Of a stretch of 49,469 nt of DNA, positions 10,420 to 23,148 are shown in pieces. The translations under genes were made by a program, and so were the position numbers. This DNA comes from Cruorifilaria tuberocauda (lineage: Eukaryota; Nematoda; Chromadorea; Rhabditida; Onchocercidae): NCBI GenBank assembly GCA_013365365.1, contig JABVXU010000398.1, positions 1-49,469 of the forward strand, given 5' to 3'. The notes below the pieces were generated by a model. It had not been told where the DNA came from. It saw nothing but the letters and a program-made list of their open reading frames with translations, and did no database searches. Each line of letters begins with the position of its first letter. Positions within the stretch are counted from its first letter, which is position 1.

Positions 10420-13400
10420 TCAAAAATCTATAGGGATTCGACCAAGAGTTGTAAGCTTAGACGGTGCCTTAAGTAATGTATTTTGAATAGCTGCTCGAAT
10501 ACGTTTATACCATTCTACAGCATCAGTTTCGTTCTTGCATATGTAACGGTATATTCGTCCTGGAAATATATAAGCTGATTCAATAATGATGGTTTAATGA
10601 AGAAAAGTAAAAGTAGTGTCAGATTTCCCTTGAAAACAAACATGAAATCTTTCTCAAATTCAGAACTAACCAGTTGGTGGATGATACATCTCGAAATACG
10701 GCTCCGCCAAATTAATATAACACGTAACACACCAATCACTTTCGTCTAACTTTATTATTTTGCTTGCTTTTTTATAGTAAGCGTCACGATTACTCTTGCA
10801 TCGAATGCTAACACTTCGACGGCAGAACTGGTGCAAATGTGAACTGCGTAATTCCAGATAGCATTTTTTACTACATTTCATCTGAATCATGAATGTAAAA
10901 GAAAATCCTATTCAATAAAATTGTGCTTAGTTCTAAAAAAATTAACTTATCCAGTATAAATTAATATTGGACTTCTTCAAAAATTTATTAATAAAGGTAG
11001 CAGATACCATAGACGATCTAATGCTCCATTTGCGAACAGTAACGACAATAACTTCGCCTTCGTAATCCGAAATTTTGCAATCATCGTCATCAACATCATC
11101 AATAAGCCGCAATCGATCTGTACTGATTTCATGACCAAATGAACTAGAAAGATAAGTTCTATTGATACAAGGCAAAAGAATGCAAACTAAAATTGTTGAA
11201 ATTTAAAATTCAAAAAAAAAAGATTTAAAATATAACCTAAATTGAGTTGTTGGCGAAAACTTCGGTGCAAGTCGCAGAGGTGTGGATGTTTTCTGAGGAG
11301 CAAATGATGACAATGGTTTAATAAAACGCGGCGAATGCATAGAAATCGTATTATTTTCGACAGATGTATGAATTGATGATATCGATAACTCTTGATCTAT
11401 AAAATTTTCTTATTATTAACTTTTATTAATCAAGAACTTTTCGGCTATCATCTTTAATAAATAAATGATTTAAATTTGGGTATAAATACTGGTATAAATT
11501 GACCGAAATATTTAAAATTTGTTAAATCATGTTATAAAAAACCGGAAAAAAAGATTACCTTTGACGTCTTCTGAATGAAACAAGTCTGCGTCAACAGAAA
11601 ACGATAGATTTATTTCTCTGAAATTAAGCAAGATGGAACAAAAATCTTCACCAATTATTATGATGACTGCTCTTTTAGACTATGAAAAGAAACGTTGTTT
11701 CGGCTAGATTTTATGAATACCAGATTTTCCTGTCTTCATTAAATCTAGTCAAACAATATCTTTCATCGTAATTACTAAACATTTACAAAGTACATAAAGA
11801 CGTATAAATGGGAAATTTCTTGAAAAAAATTCTGAGGTTTTCTAAAAGCATACTTTGAGAAAACATACCCAGTATTTAGTTCAGTACCTAAGCTACGAGC
11901 TCTTCGGTGGTCAGAAATGATAGCACAACAACTACGTCTTCTTAATGAAAGCTGAGGAGTCAGTGATTGAGCAGATTTCTCAAAAGATGATAAATTTGAA
12001 CGAAATCGACTGATTGCTAACAATGTTCGCGACAATGATGCACGACGTAGGAACCCACCCGCCGGTGATGACGATGCAGCACGGTACGTATCACTTTCAC
12101 GCGCCAATGATAACCGAAAAAATAAACAGAACTCGATAAAAATTGATTCATTTAACAAAACATGTCTGCAGCAAAGAGCATCAAATATATATTTCAATTA
12201 ATTTTAACTTTTGCATTAATTTTGCACATGCAGGAATGAAACAAAAATTACAACGATTATTGATGACTAAGAGAATATGTAAAACTAAGATAAAGTTCTA
12301 GTTAAATCCTAGCCTCAAGAAAGCACAAAAATGCAACGTAAAAGATCCAAAGCTACCTGAACAAATCATCCTCCATGAATTTAGCTAAGTCATCCTGAAT
12401 ATTGAATGACTGAAGATATTTCTGCAGACACTCCATGTGTATTAAATTATCTGAATAAAGCTCATTCATTCGCTGAAATAATGCTACTGTCTCCTTTGGA
12501 AGAAAATATATAATGTAAAATAGGAGCAGTAACTTACCATAAAATGATTCCTGAAAATATAAAATGCGAGCTAAAATTTCATCTTTCTTCCGATCTGTAT
12601 TTTCTGATTCTGAACAATTTTTCTTTACAGTGCCGTGAACAGCGTCAATAAAACTGAGATCAGTAAGATATAAGCCTAAAACTGATTCAGCTGAAAATCA
12701 AAGTGATATTCACTCTCAGGTATAGGTATCTAATAGTTGACATTTTGATAAATACTACATTTGATTTTCCAAATATTTCCACAAAATTATTCCAAAATTA
12801 GTAACAATCCAAATCAAAATTGTAGGGCAAGAGTATAAACAAATTTCAAGAACCAAAGTAAATCCAAAAGTACCAGATCTTTATATACTAGCCTCCAGTT
12901 ATTAGATGTATTCATATCGAAAAATGAAGCTTAAATAACAACCCAAATAAGGTATGCATGGTAATTTAGCTGAATTTAGATGCTCTCGTAAACGTTCCCA
13001 ATTACGTTCACTGTCAAATAACAACCGCAGCTTGGTAAGAATTCCATGTTCTGATCGACTAATAAGCTGAAATTATCAACTTGGAAATAATTTCACATAG
13101 TGATTTATCTGAGAACAACAACTTGAAGTCTATTTAAATTATCAAAGAAACATTAAAAACCGAAACAAAATTAAACTCACTTTCCATGTTTTCGCCAGAC
13201 GATAAATGGAAAGACTCTGCAGAGCGCTCACAATGGAAAATGTTGAGTTGAGATTATTCAAGTCGTACAAATGCTGGAAAAGCTCACATTAATAATGTGA
13301 TTAACTAGATTTGTAAGCAAATAATAACAGAAGGAATCTTAAATTAAATTATAGCTCACAGAAATTTACCTTTGCAATTTTAATAAAATGTCGAAGAACC

Positions 13401-14405
13401 TCAGCACGTTTAGTAGCTTTCTCATATGATAAAATTTCCCGCTGACACCATAAACAGACCGAATTGAATCGATCAGTGAATGCAACTATATTTGATGCGT
13501 CCACATGTTTACTCTTCTTTGTCCATGCTCCTCCTAATAGTTCCTTAAAAATCTAATATTAAAAAATCAAGGGATCAAAATCAAGATTTCAATAATTTCG
13601 ATATATTGTTTAACAGAACATGAATCATTTACAGATATGAATCACGATAAAATTATTAATCATGCCTGTGCAGTGATTGCTCTGAAGAGTGGAATATCAA
13701 TGAGAGTGATTTGACTAGCAATATCCTCAGGTCGAATTTTTAACACGTCGAACACTATTATATCATATTTGTCCTAAAACAATGGCTATAATGAAGCTTA
13801 ATGATGCTTTTTTTTCCCTCATGAACGTCACTATATAATAGTCAATACTTTGTTTGCATATAGTTTTTATATGATGTGTAATTTTTTTTTCAATTTATTT
13901 TTTATTAATATGAATGTTTCCTGCGGAATAACTTTTGGTAACAGCTTATTAATATTGTTACTCATAAAATTTTTGTATTTATTCATAGGTTATCAGGCTA
14001 AACTTGGTAACTTTATGTTGTCTATAATTATTCGTTTCAAGTTATTACAAAAAAGATTATCTCTGGCAGTGGGCAAATTTATAATTCATTTTTGACTAAT
14101 TATGGTATTGTGATAATTTTTTTAATGGTTAAGTCTATTTTAATCGGCGGTTTTGATAATTGCAGTAACTAGATGATTATGATTCAAACAAACATTTTAC
14201 TTTTTCGAGACTTAGTTCTTCGGGAAATGAAATATATCAAGCAATAAAATAAACAAGATAATCTAGCTTCTTCTATGAGATATTTTGAACAAGGACTAAT
14301 AATTCAAAAACAAAATAAATATTAAAAAATGCTCCATGTGCTAAATGATGGTACAAGTGATGAAAAGTCACTAACTTTTTTCTCTTGATCAAATTCAGTT
14401 TTCAT
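10420..14405 (-). CDS. RALGPS: RalGPS-type Ral guanine-nucleotide exchange factor
   Basis: Exons: 14405-14376 (tentative first), 13773-13666, 13543-13370, 13273-13181, 13066-12943, 12675-12538, 12486-12357, 12165-11869, 11617-11559, 11396-11237, 11143-11008, 10881-10671, 10559-10420; phases agree, 599 aa. The RasGEF catalytic domain lies at ~11-265: [88 protein letters not shown] Ser/Arg-rich linker (~266-440) precedes a C-terminal PH domain (~455-585: [37 protein letters not shown]). RasGEF first and PH last, without REM or RA domains, identifies RalGPS; the family activates Ral GTPases at membranes through the PH domain. Intron 2 has a GC donor. The first exon rests only on frame, an ATG and a GTTAGT donor. 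Confidence 0.9.
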
Positions 14406-15359
14406 TGTACTTCTCAACCAGGAACGTTTTCTTCGTGTTATGCCCAAAGAAAACAATTACACCACTATTATATCTCCTGCGATATCCCAGTGATATATGC
14501 TTTCTTTCTCTCCACCATCCAGATCTCACCCTATCTACCTTATCACCAACCTTACCACTTAATCACTTCGGAATCGCGAACAATGAACTCATCTCGTTGT
14601 TTCAGTACAACAAAGTCACAGTACTATTTATTTGTTTTTTCACTCTCTCCGCACTCCTCATTTTTCATTGCATTTCTTTTGGAACACTATGGCCTATACT
14701 TTACTTCTAGTCCAAGTCATCGATTCCAGAAATTTTATTAAACAATGGCTATTACTCTTGTAGAGAATAAAATAGTTAATATGTATATATCGATTTATTA
14801 ATCAAATACTTATGTACTTTTGTTTTAACGATTTTTTTTTTGGTTTACTTTACCTTACTTTTTTTTGTGTTTTTATCTTTTGAGTATTCTAATATTTTTT
14901 TTTGTTTAGAGGAAAAAATCGATACAAAATTAGAATTTCAATAAATTGTACTTATGTACTGTAAAAGATACTATAACTGTAAAAGACAAATATTTATTAT
15001 TTCATTTCCGATAGAACTCTAAAATTTATATTCTGCTGGAAAAAAAAATTTAGCAAAAAAAGTTCGAGAAATTATGAATGAAAAATGCGAGTAAATGAAA
15101 TACTCGAGAAAATTAAATTAATTTAATCAATGTGAGAATTTATTTTATCATTCTGATAATACTGTTATCTGTGTTATTGAACTAATTTGATAGTACAATA
15201 TGATGATAATTTTTATTTTCATACTGTTTCAGCAATTCCTATTTTTAGCATCAAAATTTATGATAATTCATTTTTCATTTAATTTTTTTTCGAAAGAAAA
15301 TATTGAATTTACAATCCAGAAATTTATTTGAATATCTTCCGGATATTTTCGGAAAGTTG
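14406..15359. other. intergenic, RalGPS 5' side
   Basis: From about 14440 to 14720 the sequence is clearly less A/T-rich and pyrimidine-rich on the plus strand, giving two overlapping spurious plus ORFs. It may be the RalGPS promoter or 5' UTR on the minus strand. The rest is plain A/T sequence. Confidence 0.4.
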
Positions 15360-17572
15360 TTATCTCTTATCAAAGACCTCGTTACCCATTCCGGCAAGCG
15401 TTTGATAGTTAGGATCAAATGTTCCTATGATAAGAAAAAAGAATTATATCAATTTATCAGTGATTACAAAGATGTTTTAGAAGATTGAATTATGGATTTC
15501 AATAATTAAAATGAGAAAATGCTTGAAAATTTCTTAAAATTTCAAACTTTTTTAAAATAACATTTAAAATTTTACTTTTCATATGTATCAAAAAGTGAAA
15601 AGTAAAATTTTAAATGTTTTTTTTTTAAATTTTTTGGTAATTTTAAAAATTTTAAAAATAGGCCGCCGATAAATTACTTTACATATTTGTGCAATCAACC
15701 TGAAAATATTTTCATAAAACTTACCAGCTATACCACCTTGTTGTGGTGCTTGAGGTGCTGGAACTGCTGCACCTCCACCTACACCTGCACCACCACCACC
15801 ACCACCACCTTTATCTCCGAAGACATCATTGCCAAGACCAGCCATTGTTTGATAATTTGGATCATAGGTTCCTGGATTGAGTTAGGAGTTTAATTAAATG
15901 CAAAAGTTTATTGAAGAAGGAACATAATATATTATGTTAAAAAATCAACTCTGTACTGGATAATTTTCAAGATTTCGGGTATTTTAATCGATAAAAAGTC
16001 CAGGAAATATTTAATCTAGAAAAGGTTTCGATTTTCAGTAATTTAAAGAAGTTGTAGAAACTTAAAGAGCTTGGAGAAAGAAATCGGAAAAAGTTCAGCT
16101 TACCAGCGATGCCACCTTGAGTTGGGGCCTTTGGTCCTTGTGCAGCCGGTGCACCACCATCTGCTCCTGCCTTATCACCACCAAAAACATCATTTCCTAA
16201 TCCGGCCATAGTCTAAAGCATTCTTAATTTCTTTATCAAACGATATAAATATTAATTTTTGATTAGCTGAAACTTCTCGTAAATATTGTACCGTGCTTAG
16301 AAATATTTCAGAATATTTTTTCTTTACTATTATTTAATTACTATTAATATGATCAATATACCTCAATATGCTAGTAGTAAATTTTAAAAGTAAAATTTGA
16401 ATTTGATTTCTCAAAAGTAATGTCATACTTGATAGTTTGGATCAAAGGTTCCAGCTATTCCAGCTTGTGCTGGTGGCTTATGAGCATCTTTTCCCTTTCC
16501 TTCACCATCTAAATAAACAGCAAAATATCAACTTGGAAGGAATCAGAAAAGAATAACTGCAAAATCTTATAACTAATTTTTATTATCAGTTTATATAGCT
16601 GCAAGGTGATAAACTTATCAGTATAACAAACAAGAAATGATAATATTCATTCATCAGGTTATCTCTTATCTGATTATTTCATTTCATTGATTTCATTTCA
16701 GTTTTTGTTTTTTGCTTTTTTCGACTTACAATAATAAATGTCTTAGTTGTTACTATAATTATTGATTTTATAACTTGATTTATCAATATTCCTAATAATC
16801 ATTTCAGTATTCCAATATTTTCATAGTATCGTAGTATTTGAAAGTTTTATTATTTTCACTATAATCTATTTTAATTATTAATTATCGAGAAAATCTGAAA
16901 ATGCGACCTTGTACTTGTTTCAGTATTCAAGTATTCCGATATTTTCAGTATTGTAATATTTGAAAGTTTTATTATTTTTGTTTTTAATCTAATTTAATTA
17001 CAATTGCAACGAAAGTTTAGAGTGCAACTTTTCCGCATCTCTTTTCATTCCACCTTTTTCGTTAGAAAATGTTTTAGAATCTCTGAATTGCAGAAACTTC
17101 GTAAATATGAAATAGCGGAAAAAAGTTTGCTCTGAGTTCAATGCAAGTTCATTCCTTTTGTTTTATCATTAATCATTAATCAGAAATGATATGAGTAAGT
17201 TATGATGATGGGCTTACCGTCTTTGCATTGCTTAGTTTTATCCGCTTTCTTTCCTTTCTTTTTCTAAAATTTCTTTAATATTTTTCATTTTTCTTTTTCA
17301 TCAGTAATAAAATTTCATTTCAAAAAATTTTTTAATCGCAAAAATAAAAAGTAACAAACGTGAAAGGCTGATCTTTTACTCAACAACTTTTACGTTTCAC
17401 GTAAATGACGTAAAAGTTTTCAAAACTTCGTTTGAACAAGCTTTTCAGAAGTAAGAGAGGAAAATTTTCAAACTTTTTTACAGCAACAACAACCGGGTAG
17501 AGAATTAACATTGACAAACATCACAATCACCAATATCATCGTCCATAGAAGTGAAAAAATAATTTCAACCAT
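15360..17572 (-). CDS. secreted DPNYQT-repeat protein, unnamed family
   Basis: Exons: 17572-17474, 17263-17218, 16508-16429, 16212-16104, 15871-15725, 15424-15360; phases agree and give 181 aa. A signal peptide (MVEIIFSLLWTMILVIVMFV) is followed by a CCCC cluster and a Lys-rich stretch (~32-48). Then come three copies of the module GIAGT(F/Y)DPNYQT(M/L)AG(L/M)GN(D/E)VF, separated by Gly/Ala/Pro-rich linkers, one with a run of glycines. The last copy ends VFDKR at the stop. Introns cut after GIAG (phase 1) between copies 1-2 and 2-3, and inside copy 1 after NYQ. I have an unverified impression that DPNYQT-like motifs occur in small nematode-specific, possibly sperm-enriched proteins. No enzyme or binding domain is visible. 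The start was chosen for the signal peptide and the in-frame GTTTGA donor, a donor type used elsewhere here. Confidence 0.8.
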
Positions 17573-19334
17573 TGTTACCTTCTTTTCTCTTATCAATTAT
17601 CATTATCAGAAATCAAAAAAGTTTTCAACTTTTTTAGAACTTTATCAAAGTGGAATTTTCAAACTTTAATCTGAGGTATTTTTAGTTGTTTCAACTTGCA
17701 AGCATTCAATTTGAATCACTAATTTATATCAAATGGATTTTTCTGCATTTCAATTTTTAATATCCAAGGATAACCTTTAATAACTTTTAGTCTGTTTGAA
17801 TTCCGTTGATCACAATTAAGTAAATTGTTAATGAGAATGATTTTTTAATGGCAACTGCTTAACAGAATCCAGAATTAACAAATACATATCAATTGTTAAT
17901 TGACGAACAATATAATTGTAAACTTAATCCAGGAAAATTTAAATACTTTAATAATCAAATTTAAATATTTTTATCCTGAAAATATAGCATAAAATATTGT
18001 TAAACTTTTTACGAATCATATCAGGTGTTTTTTTTTTCAAAAAGCATGACTGCAATTTTAATTGTCAATTATTGTTGCCTTCGTAATTAACATTTTTCCG
18101 CATTACGGAAAAACACCGAACAGTTCCGCATCACCCGAAGATACGAAAAACTTCTGCATCATGGGAAAATACCAAACATTTCCGCTTCTCAATCAATATT
18201 GCTTTCGTAATTGCCGTACCACGGAAAAATACCGAACATTTAAGCATGACCGAGAAATATTGAATACTTTGTGATTCCGTAGCTAACAAAAAAAGGAAAA
18301 AGGTAATTTTTTTTCACTTCGAAATTTGCACGATTGATTCCCAATTCTGTTTCATTTGCGAAGTGAAGAGAAATTCAATAAATTAATGACAGGTATATTA
18401 TCGACAATTAATTATGCAAATTTTTGAAGTAAAAGAAAATCGTTTCATTTGGAATATGGTAGAAAGGCTAGTTCGTTTAATTTATTTTAACCCACCTATC
18501 TTTGCTTTTTTTCCTCTTTTGAAATCATTATATTTTCTAGATTAAAAGGCTGAATCAAAACAATATTTTAACTTTTATTAATATAATATCAAGTAACTAA
18601 GGTTTAACTTATCAAATGAAATCATAACATTTATCATTTTATCATTTGAAGAATTATTCTGAAAATAATTTTTACAGCAATTTTCATTGTTTCTAAAAAA
18701 GAAGAATCCATAAAACAAATTTTAAAAAAATCATAAACTTAGATTTCCCTAATCTTCCTTTCGTACTAATCTCAGTAACAAGAAATATAAATGCATAAGA
18801 TAAACCACTTTGTCTCATGATGAATTAAACTGATATCATAGTTGTTCTCGTTAATTCTGATACTCTTTTGATAATGTGATAAGCTTGTTCCGAACTATTT
18901 GAAAAATATTTATTTAAAAAGGAAATACATAGAATGAAAATTAAAATTTCAATTTTGAAAATATTAATAATCAATAATACAATAATCACAGTTGTTTTAT
19001 TATTATTTTTAGTGTTTGCTTTTTTTTATTCTGATAATGTTTTGATAATGTGATAAGCTTATCTTGAACAAATGCAAATGTGATAAGCTTATCTTGAATA
19101 AATTCATAGTTATTTTAAAAAAAATACAGATAGAAGAAAAAAAATGAAAACTTTACTTTTCAAAATATTAATATTCGATAATACAATAAATGAATGTCGC
19201 ATTAATTGATAGAAGAAAAAACTTTGTATAAAGTTGTTTGTTAAAAGAGTAAAAGAAAACAATGATTAGATCGAATAACAATATTTCGATTTAATTTGAC
19301 TATTATCTCTTTATCACTTGTCCAAATTTTACTC
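17573..19334. other. intergenic, 1.8 kb
   Basis: A/T-rich with one minisatellite-like patch (listed separately) and a short duplicated phrase (GTGATAAGCTTATCTTGAA) near 19050-19100. No gene is supported. Confidence 0.5.
18098..18262. repeat. degenerate ~29-bp tandem repeat
   Basis: Five to six imperfect units of the type CCGCATTACGGAAAAACACC, each starting CGCAT/GCAT and holding GGAAAAA(T/C)ACCGAACA. Units start near 18098, 18127, 18156, 18183 and 18215. The GC content is higher than in the flanks. Confidence 0.65.
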
Positions 19335-22300
19335 TCATTCTCTGTTATTCCATTTTGTTGATCGTTTAGGAATTCCGGCAATGATACCGGATTCAATTCC
19401 GCATTCATCAATACCACGAATAATACGGAAAAAGCCTGAAAATTGAATTGTATTGTAAATTTTGTATAATTTAATTTTGATTAAATTGAATTAACTTTTG
19501 AAATTAAAGTAACTTCAATTCCACTAAATTTCTAATATTATAAAAAAAATTTTTAAAAAATTCGAACTAATTACGAAAAATTCAATTCTCTTTTGCTATC
19601 CTAGTTTTCCTTTTGTTTTTTCTCTCTCAAAAAAAAGATTGGAAATTAACTGACCAGCTTCTCCCCAATCAGTGTTCCATGAATTAGCTGCTAACCAATA
19701 TGGTACTCCTTGATCGATACCCCAACCAAGCAATTTTACAGCATGTCCACCACCCATAGATCCCGCTATATGCTTAAATATTATCAATTTTTTTTTTCAT
19801 TGAAAAGTAATAACTCTAGTGAAAAGTAAGCTGTAAATTATTAAATGACGTAGAAGTTTCTTTAAAATACGTCAAATATGAAACGTTTATTAAGTAATTT
19901 TAGAAATATTTGTAAATTATTTCAGTAATAGAATAGAAAAATGATAGCTTCAGAAATTTAAATATAAGTTGGCTAAATCAAAAATTACTTGTGATATAAA
20001 TTATTTTTAATGATAGATTAATTTAATTTAATTCAAATAGTAATATCGAATATTAACTCTTAAATAAGAACTTTCTTTCTATTTTAATTTATGATTTCTG
20101 ATTTAAGATATTATTTAAAATTTAATTTTAATTTATGACTTTTCATTTAAGATATTAGAAATTTTTATTACTCACAAAAAAAGAGTGAAGTATTCGAAAA
20201 TTTCAAATTTATTACTTGTTGATATCATCATAATTACGTCATTTATAATGTTGATTAGCAGATTGAATGTAACTTTTAATTTATTGATGATAAATAATAT
20301 ATCATCCCTTTGCATTTTAGATTTTTGTGATTATCGATAGTATTTATTATATCTGATAGGTTGTTTGTATTAAAGCTGCTTACTGTTTTTATTTCAAGTT
20401 CAGATAAAATTTCAACATATTTTTCCTGTTGCTAATCAAAAATCATTAGTCTACATTGAAGTTAATGACTTTTGGTCACCAACAGTCTTAAATTTGAAGT
20501 CTTAAAATCCGCTATTCATCATTCCAATTTGAGAATGAATTTTAAAAAGTAAAAAAATGCTTATTTTCACGAATTAATTTTTAATTTTTATTTTTAATTT
20601 TTGAATTAATCTTTACAATGTAAATTATCTTATTTAAAAATAGTTGTAATGAAAGCTTTTTTCAATTCCAATTTTCTTTATCTTTTATCTTATATTATTA
20701 TTATTATTATCTTTATCCTTATTATTAATTATATTATCCTATCTTTTCTTTATTTTCTTTATCTTTTATCTTATATTATTATATTATTGCCTTTGTCCTT
20801 ATTATTATATTATTATATTATCCTTATATTATTATCTCTATTTTTTCTTCATTTTCTTTATCCTTTATTATTATATTATTATCCTTATATTATTATCTTT
20901 ATCTTTTATCTTATATTATTATAAAATTTCACAAGTTTATGAAAACCTTGTAAATTCCTCCGGTATATTGCAGGAAATCACTGTATACTTCAAATGATGC
21001 TTCAACTGGACCCATCATCATGATTTCCTTCTGAATCGATGTTACATCACTTTCAACTTTGTAAACTTGTTTGCCTATAAATTTTTATACCAATTTAAAA
21101 TATTATAATTAAATTATATCATTGCATATGAATAATTATTCAAATTATTAATTTAATTTTTAATTACTATTATTTAACAATTCTACTTACAATATGCAAG
21201 TTTAATACAGTGTTAACTAAGAAAAAAATCAAGAAAAAAATTTAAATGAATATAAAATCTGAAATAAATGCTGAATTTTTATTCATTACTTTACAAATTC
21301 TCAGGATGAAATATAAATTTCATAAGATTACACTTGAAAATTTAACCTATCCACTGAAGGGAACCATTATCACTTATCAAGAGATTCCAGAAGCTACCAT
21401 TATCACTTACTAATGTTTTCCACTCGTAATAACAATGAACTAACCGTAATACTTATCGGCTTTATACGATCTTTTGTAATTCTTATCACATTTCCGGTTG
21501 CATTTTGGTGTTGGATAAAGGTCATGTTTACACGGTTCATAATGTGTCTTATTGTTGTGATGTTCACAAGGTGGAAACGGATACGGTCGGCAACCGGCAT
21601 GATTTGTATAATTGCCTCCGGTAACAATACCACTTGAAACCCAATATTTCCAAGCTGACATCGGTAAACCACCGTAACAACTATAGTAAAATGCTATATC
21701 ATGTATTTTGGGAATTAATTAAATGATATGAAATGAAATCGAAATTAAATCGAATAATTAAATTAATTTGATATGACCGTAAAAGATTTATATTTATAAG
21801 GAAGATTTTAAAATATGATAAAGGATATGATAAAATATGATAAGATTCTATCTAATTATTCTTTTATCATAATTATCAATCATTTCGAATAATTTGAAGA
21901 TTAATTAAAAGAACAAAAAAAATAAAATAAAATTCAAATAATTTACCCAAAACCACAAGTTCTACAACAGGTGAGAAGATCATCTGCTGAAAGTGTTACT
22001 TGTAATTTGCCCTTTGACATTATGCAAATTCGATCTGACATCGCTTCTACAGCAGCTATTGCCCAGCATGATCCTAAATTTACCATTAATGTTCAATATT
22101 TGAAGGAATTAAATGAAAACGATATGAAATGATATTCGAATTAAATGACATTTAATTTAAATTGATAATGATATTCCAATTAAATGATATTTAATTTGAA
22201 TTGTAAATTAAATTATACAAGGAATTAAATAATTAATGTTCATATGTAATATATATAATGTTATTTTTATGATATTTAATTTTACGATTATGATTATGAT

Positions 22301-23148
22301 ATTTAATATATGATTATGATTATGATATTTAATATATGATTATGATTATGACACTTATGATATTTAATTTTATGATTATGATTATGGTATTATGATATTT
22401 AGAATGATCATATTTCTGTCGCATACTTCAAAAATTGTTCATTGATTTTTTAATCAATTTTTTTAAAATGAGAATTAAAAAAAAATTTTTACCACAAGAT
22501 GACTGATCTCGAATATTTTTAACCGATACACATTCCGGCCATTTTTCACGAGAATCAAATGATTCCGGAATATAGGAAACAGAATGTTGTACTGATCCAA
22601 GATTCGTATCATCTTTCATCGTTTTTTTCAAATCACTTACACCAAGTAAACCGTATTTTACATTATCGCTATATGAATTAAATTTATTTTTTCCTGCCTG
22701 AAATTATATTAATTTAATTAATCAAATTAATTTACCAATTATCATTTAGCATTTAGCATTTAACATTTAATCAAATCATATCAGTACTTAACCTTCCATA
22801 ATGTTTGATGAGAGTTAACATAATCAATAAGTTCTTGACCGAATAAATTTTCTGCTTCCGGATCAATTTTACTATTTGCATATTCATCCAGAACAGGTCT
22901 GCAAAAAGGAAAAATACCTATTAATTCTAAATCTACAAAAAACGATTATAATTGTAATTTTATTTTGAATTTCCGATTTTATCAAATTCACGTCAATTGA
23001 AATTTTAATTTAATACGAAATATGATTACCTTATCTTTTGTTTTGAAACTTTCCAAAGTGATTTCATGGGACTGTTTGGAGTAATAACTGATTCCACCGT
23101 AACGGAACAGTACAGCGGAATCAAGAAAAGCCAAATTAGTGATGACAT
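19335..23148 (-). CDS. cathepsin B-like cysteine protease, secreted/lysosomal
   Basis: Exons: 23148-23030, 22898-22793, 22697-22493, 22073-21947, 21680-21445, 21074-20947, 19772-19655, 19435-19335; 379 aa with consistent phases. A signal peptide ([20 protein letters not shown]) precedes a propeptide (~20-120). The mature enzyme begins near [14 protein letters not shown]. Catalytic Cys146 is in CGSCWAI, His317 in [12 protein letters not shown] and Asn337 in [11 protein letters not shown], with oxyanion Gln140. The occluding loop PPCEHH (C224, H226, H227) marks cathepsin B, giving dipeptidyl carboxypeptidase ability. Sequons NYT and NKT are present. Oddities: the usual Q-G-S-C is Q-S-S-C, and CWAF is CWAI. 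The family degrades protein in gut or lysosome and in parasites is often host-directed; which applies here is not shown. The protein is longer than human cathepsin B (339 aa), largely from the propeptide side. Confidence 0.97.
20655..20932. repeat. TTATTA/TCTTTATC low-complexity tract in cathepsin intron
   Basis: About 280 bases made of ATT trinucleotides and TATCTTTATC(C/T)TTA units on the plus strand, inside the 1.2-kb intron between cathepsin exons 6 and 7. The 91-codon plus ORF across it is a product of the repeat. Confidence 0.9.
22255..22400. repeat. TATGATTATGAT repeat in cathepsin intron
   Basis: Imperfect tandem units of GATTATGATTATGATATTTA between cathepsin exons 3 and 4. Confidence 0.85.

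Noticed and set aside
13850..14095. Hydrophobic 81-aa plus ORF as a membrane protein
   Set aside because: T-rich DNA gives Phe/Leu/Ile codons automatically; it lies in RalGPS intron 1 on the opposite strand.
14385..14741. 118-aa plus ORF as a gene
   Set aside because: Overlaps a second plus ORF in another frame and the likely RalGPS 5' region on the minus strand; Ser/Phe/Tyr-rich from pyrimidine-rich DNA.
20649..20924. 91-aa hydrophobic ORF
   Set aside because: Direct translation of an ATT/CTTTAT repeat inside a cathepsin intron.
21413..21672. Alternative ORFs on both strands over cathepsin exon 5
   Set aside because: Shadows of the true exon; only one frame carries the occluding loop and conserved cysteines.
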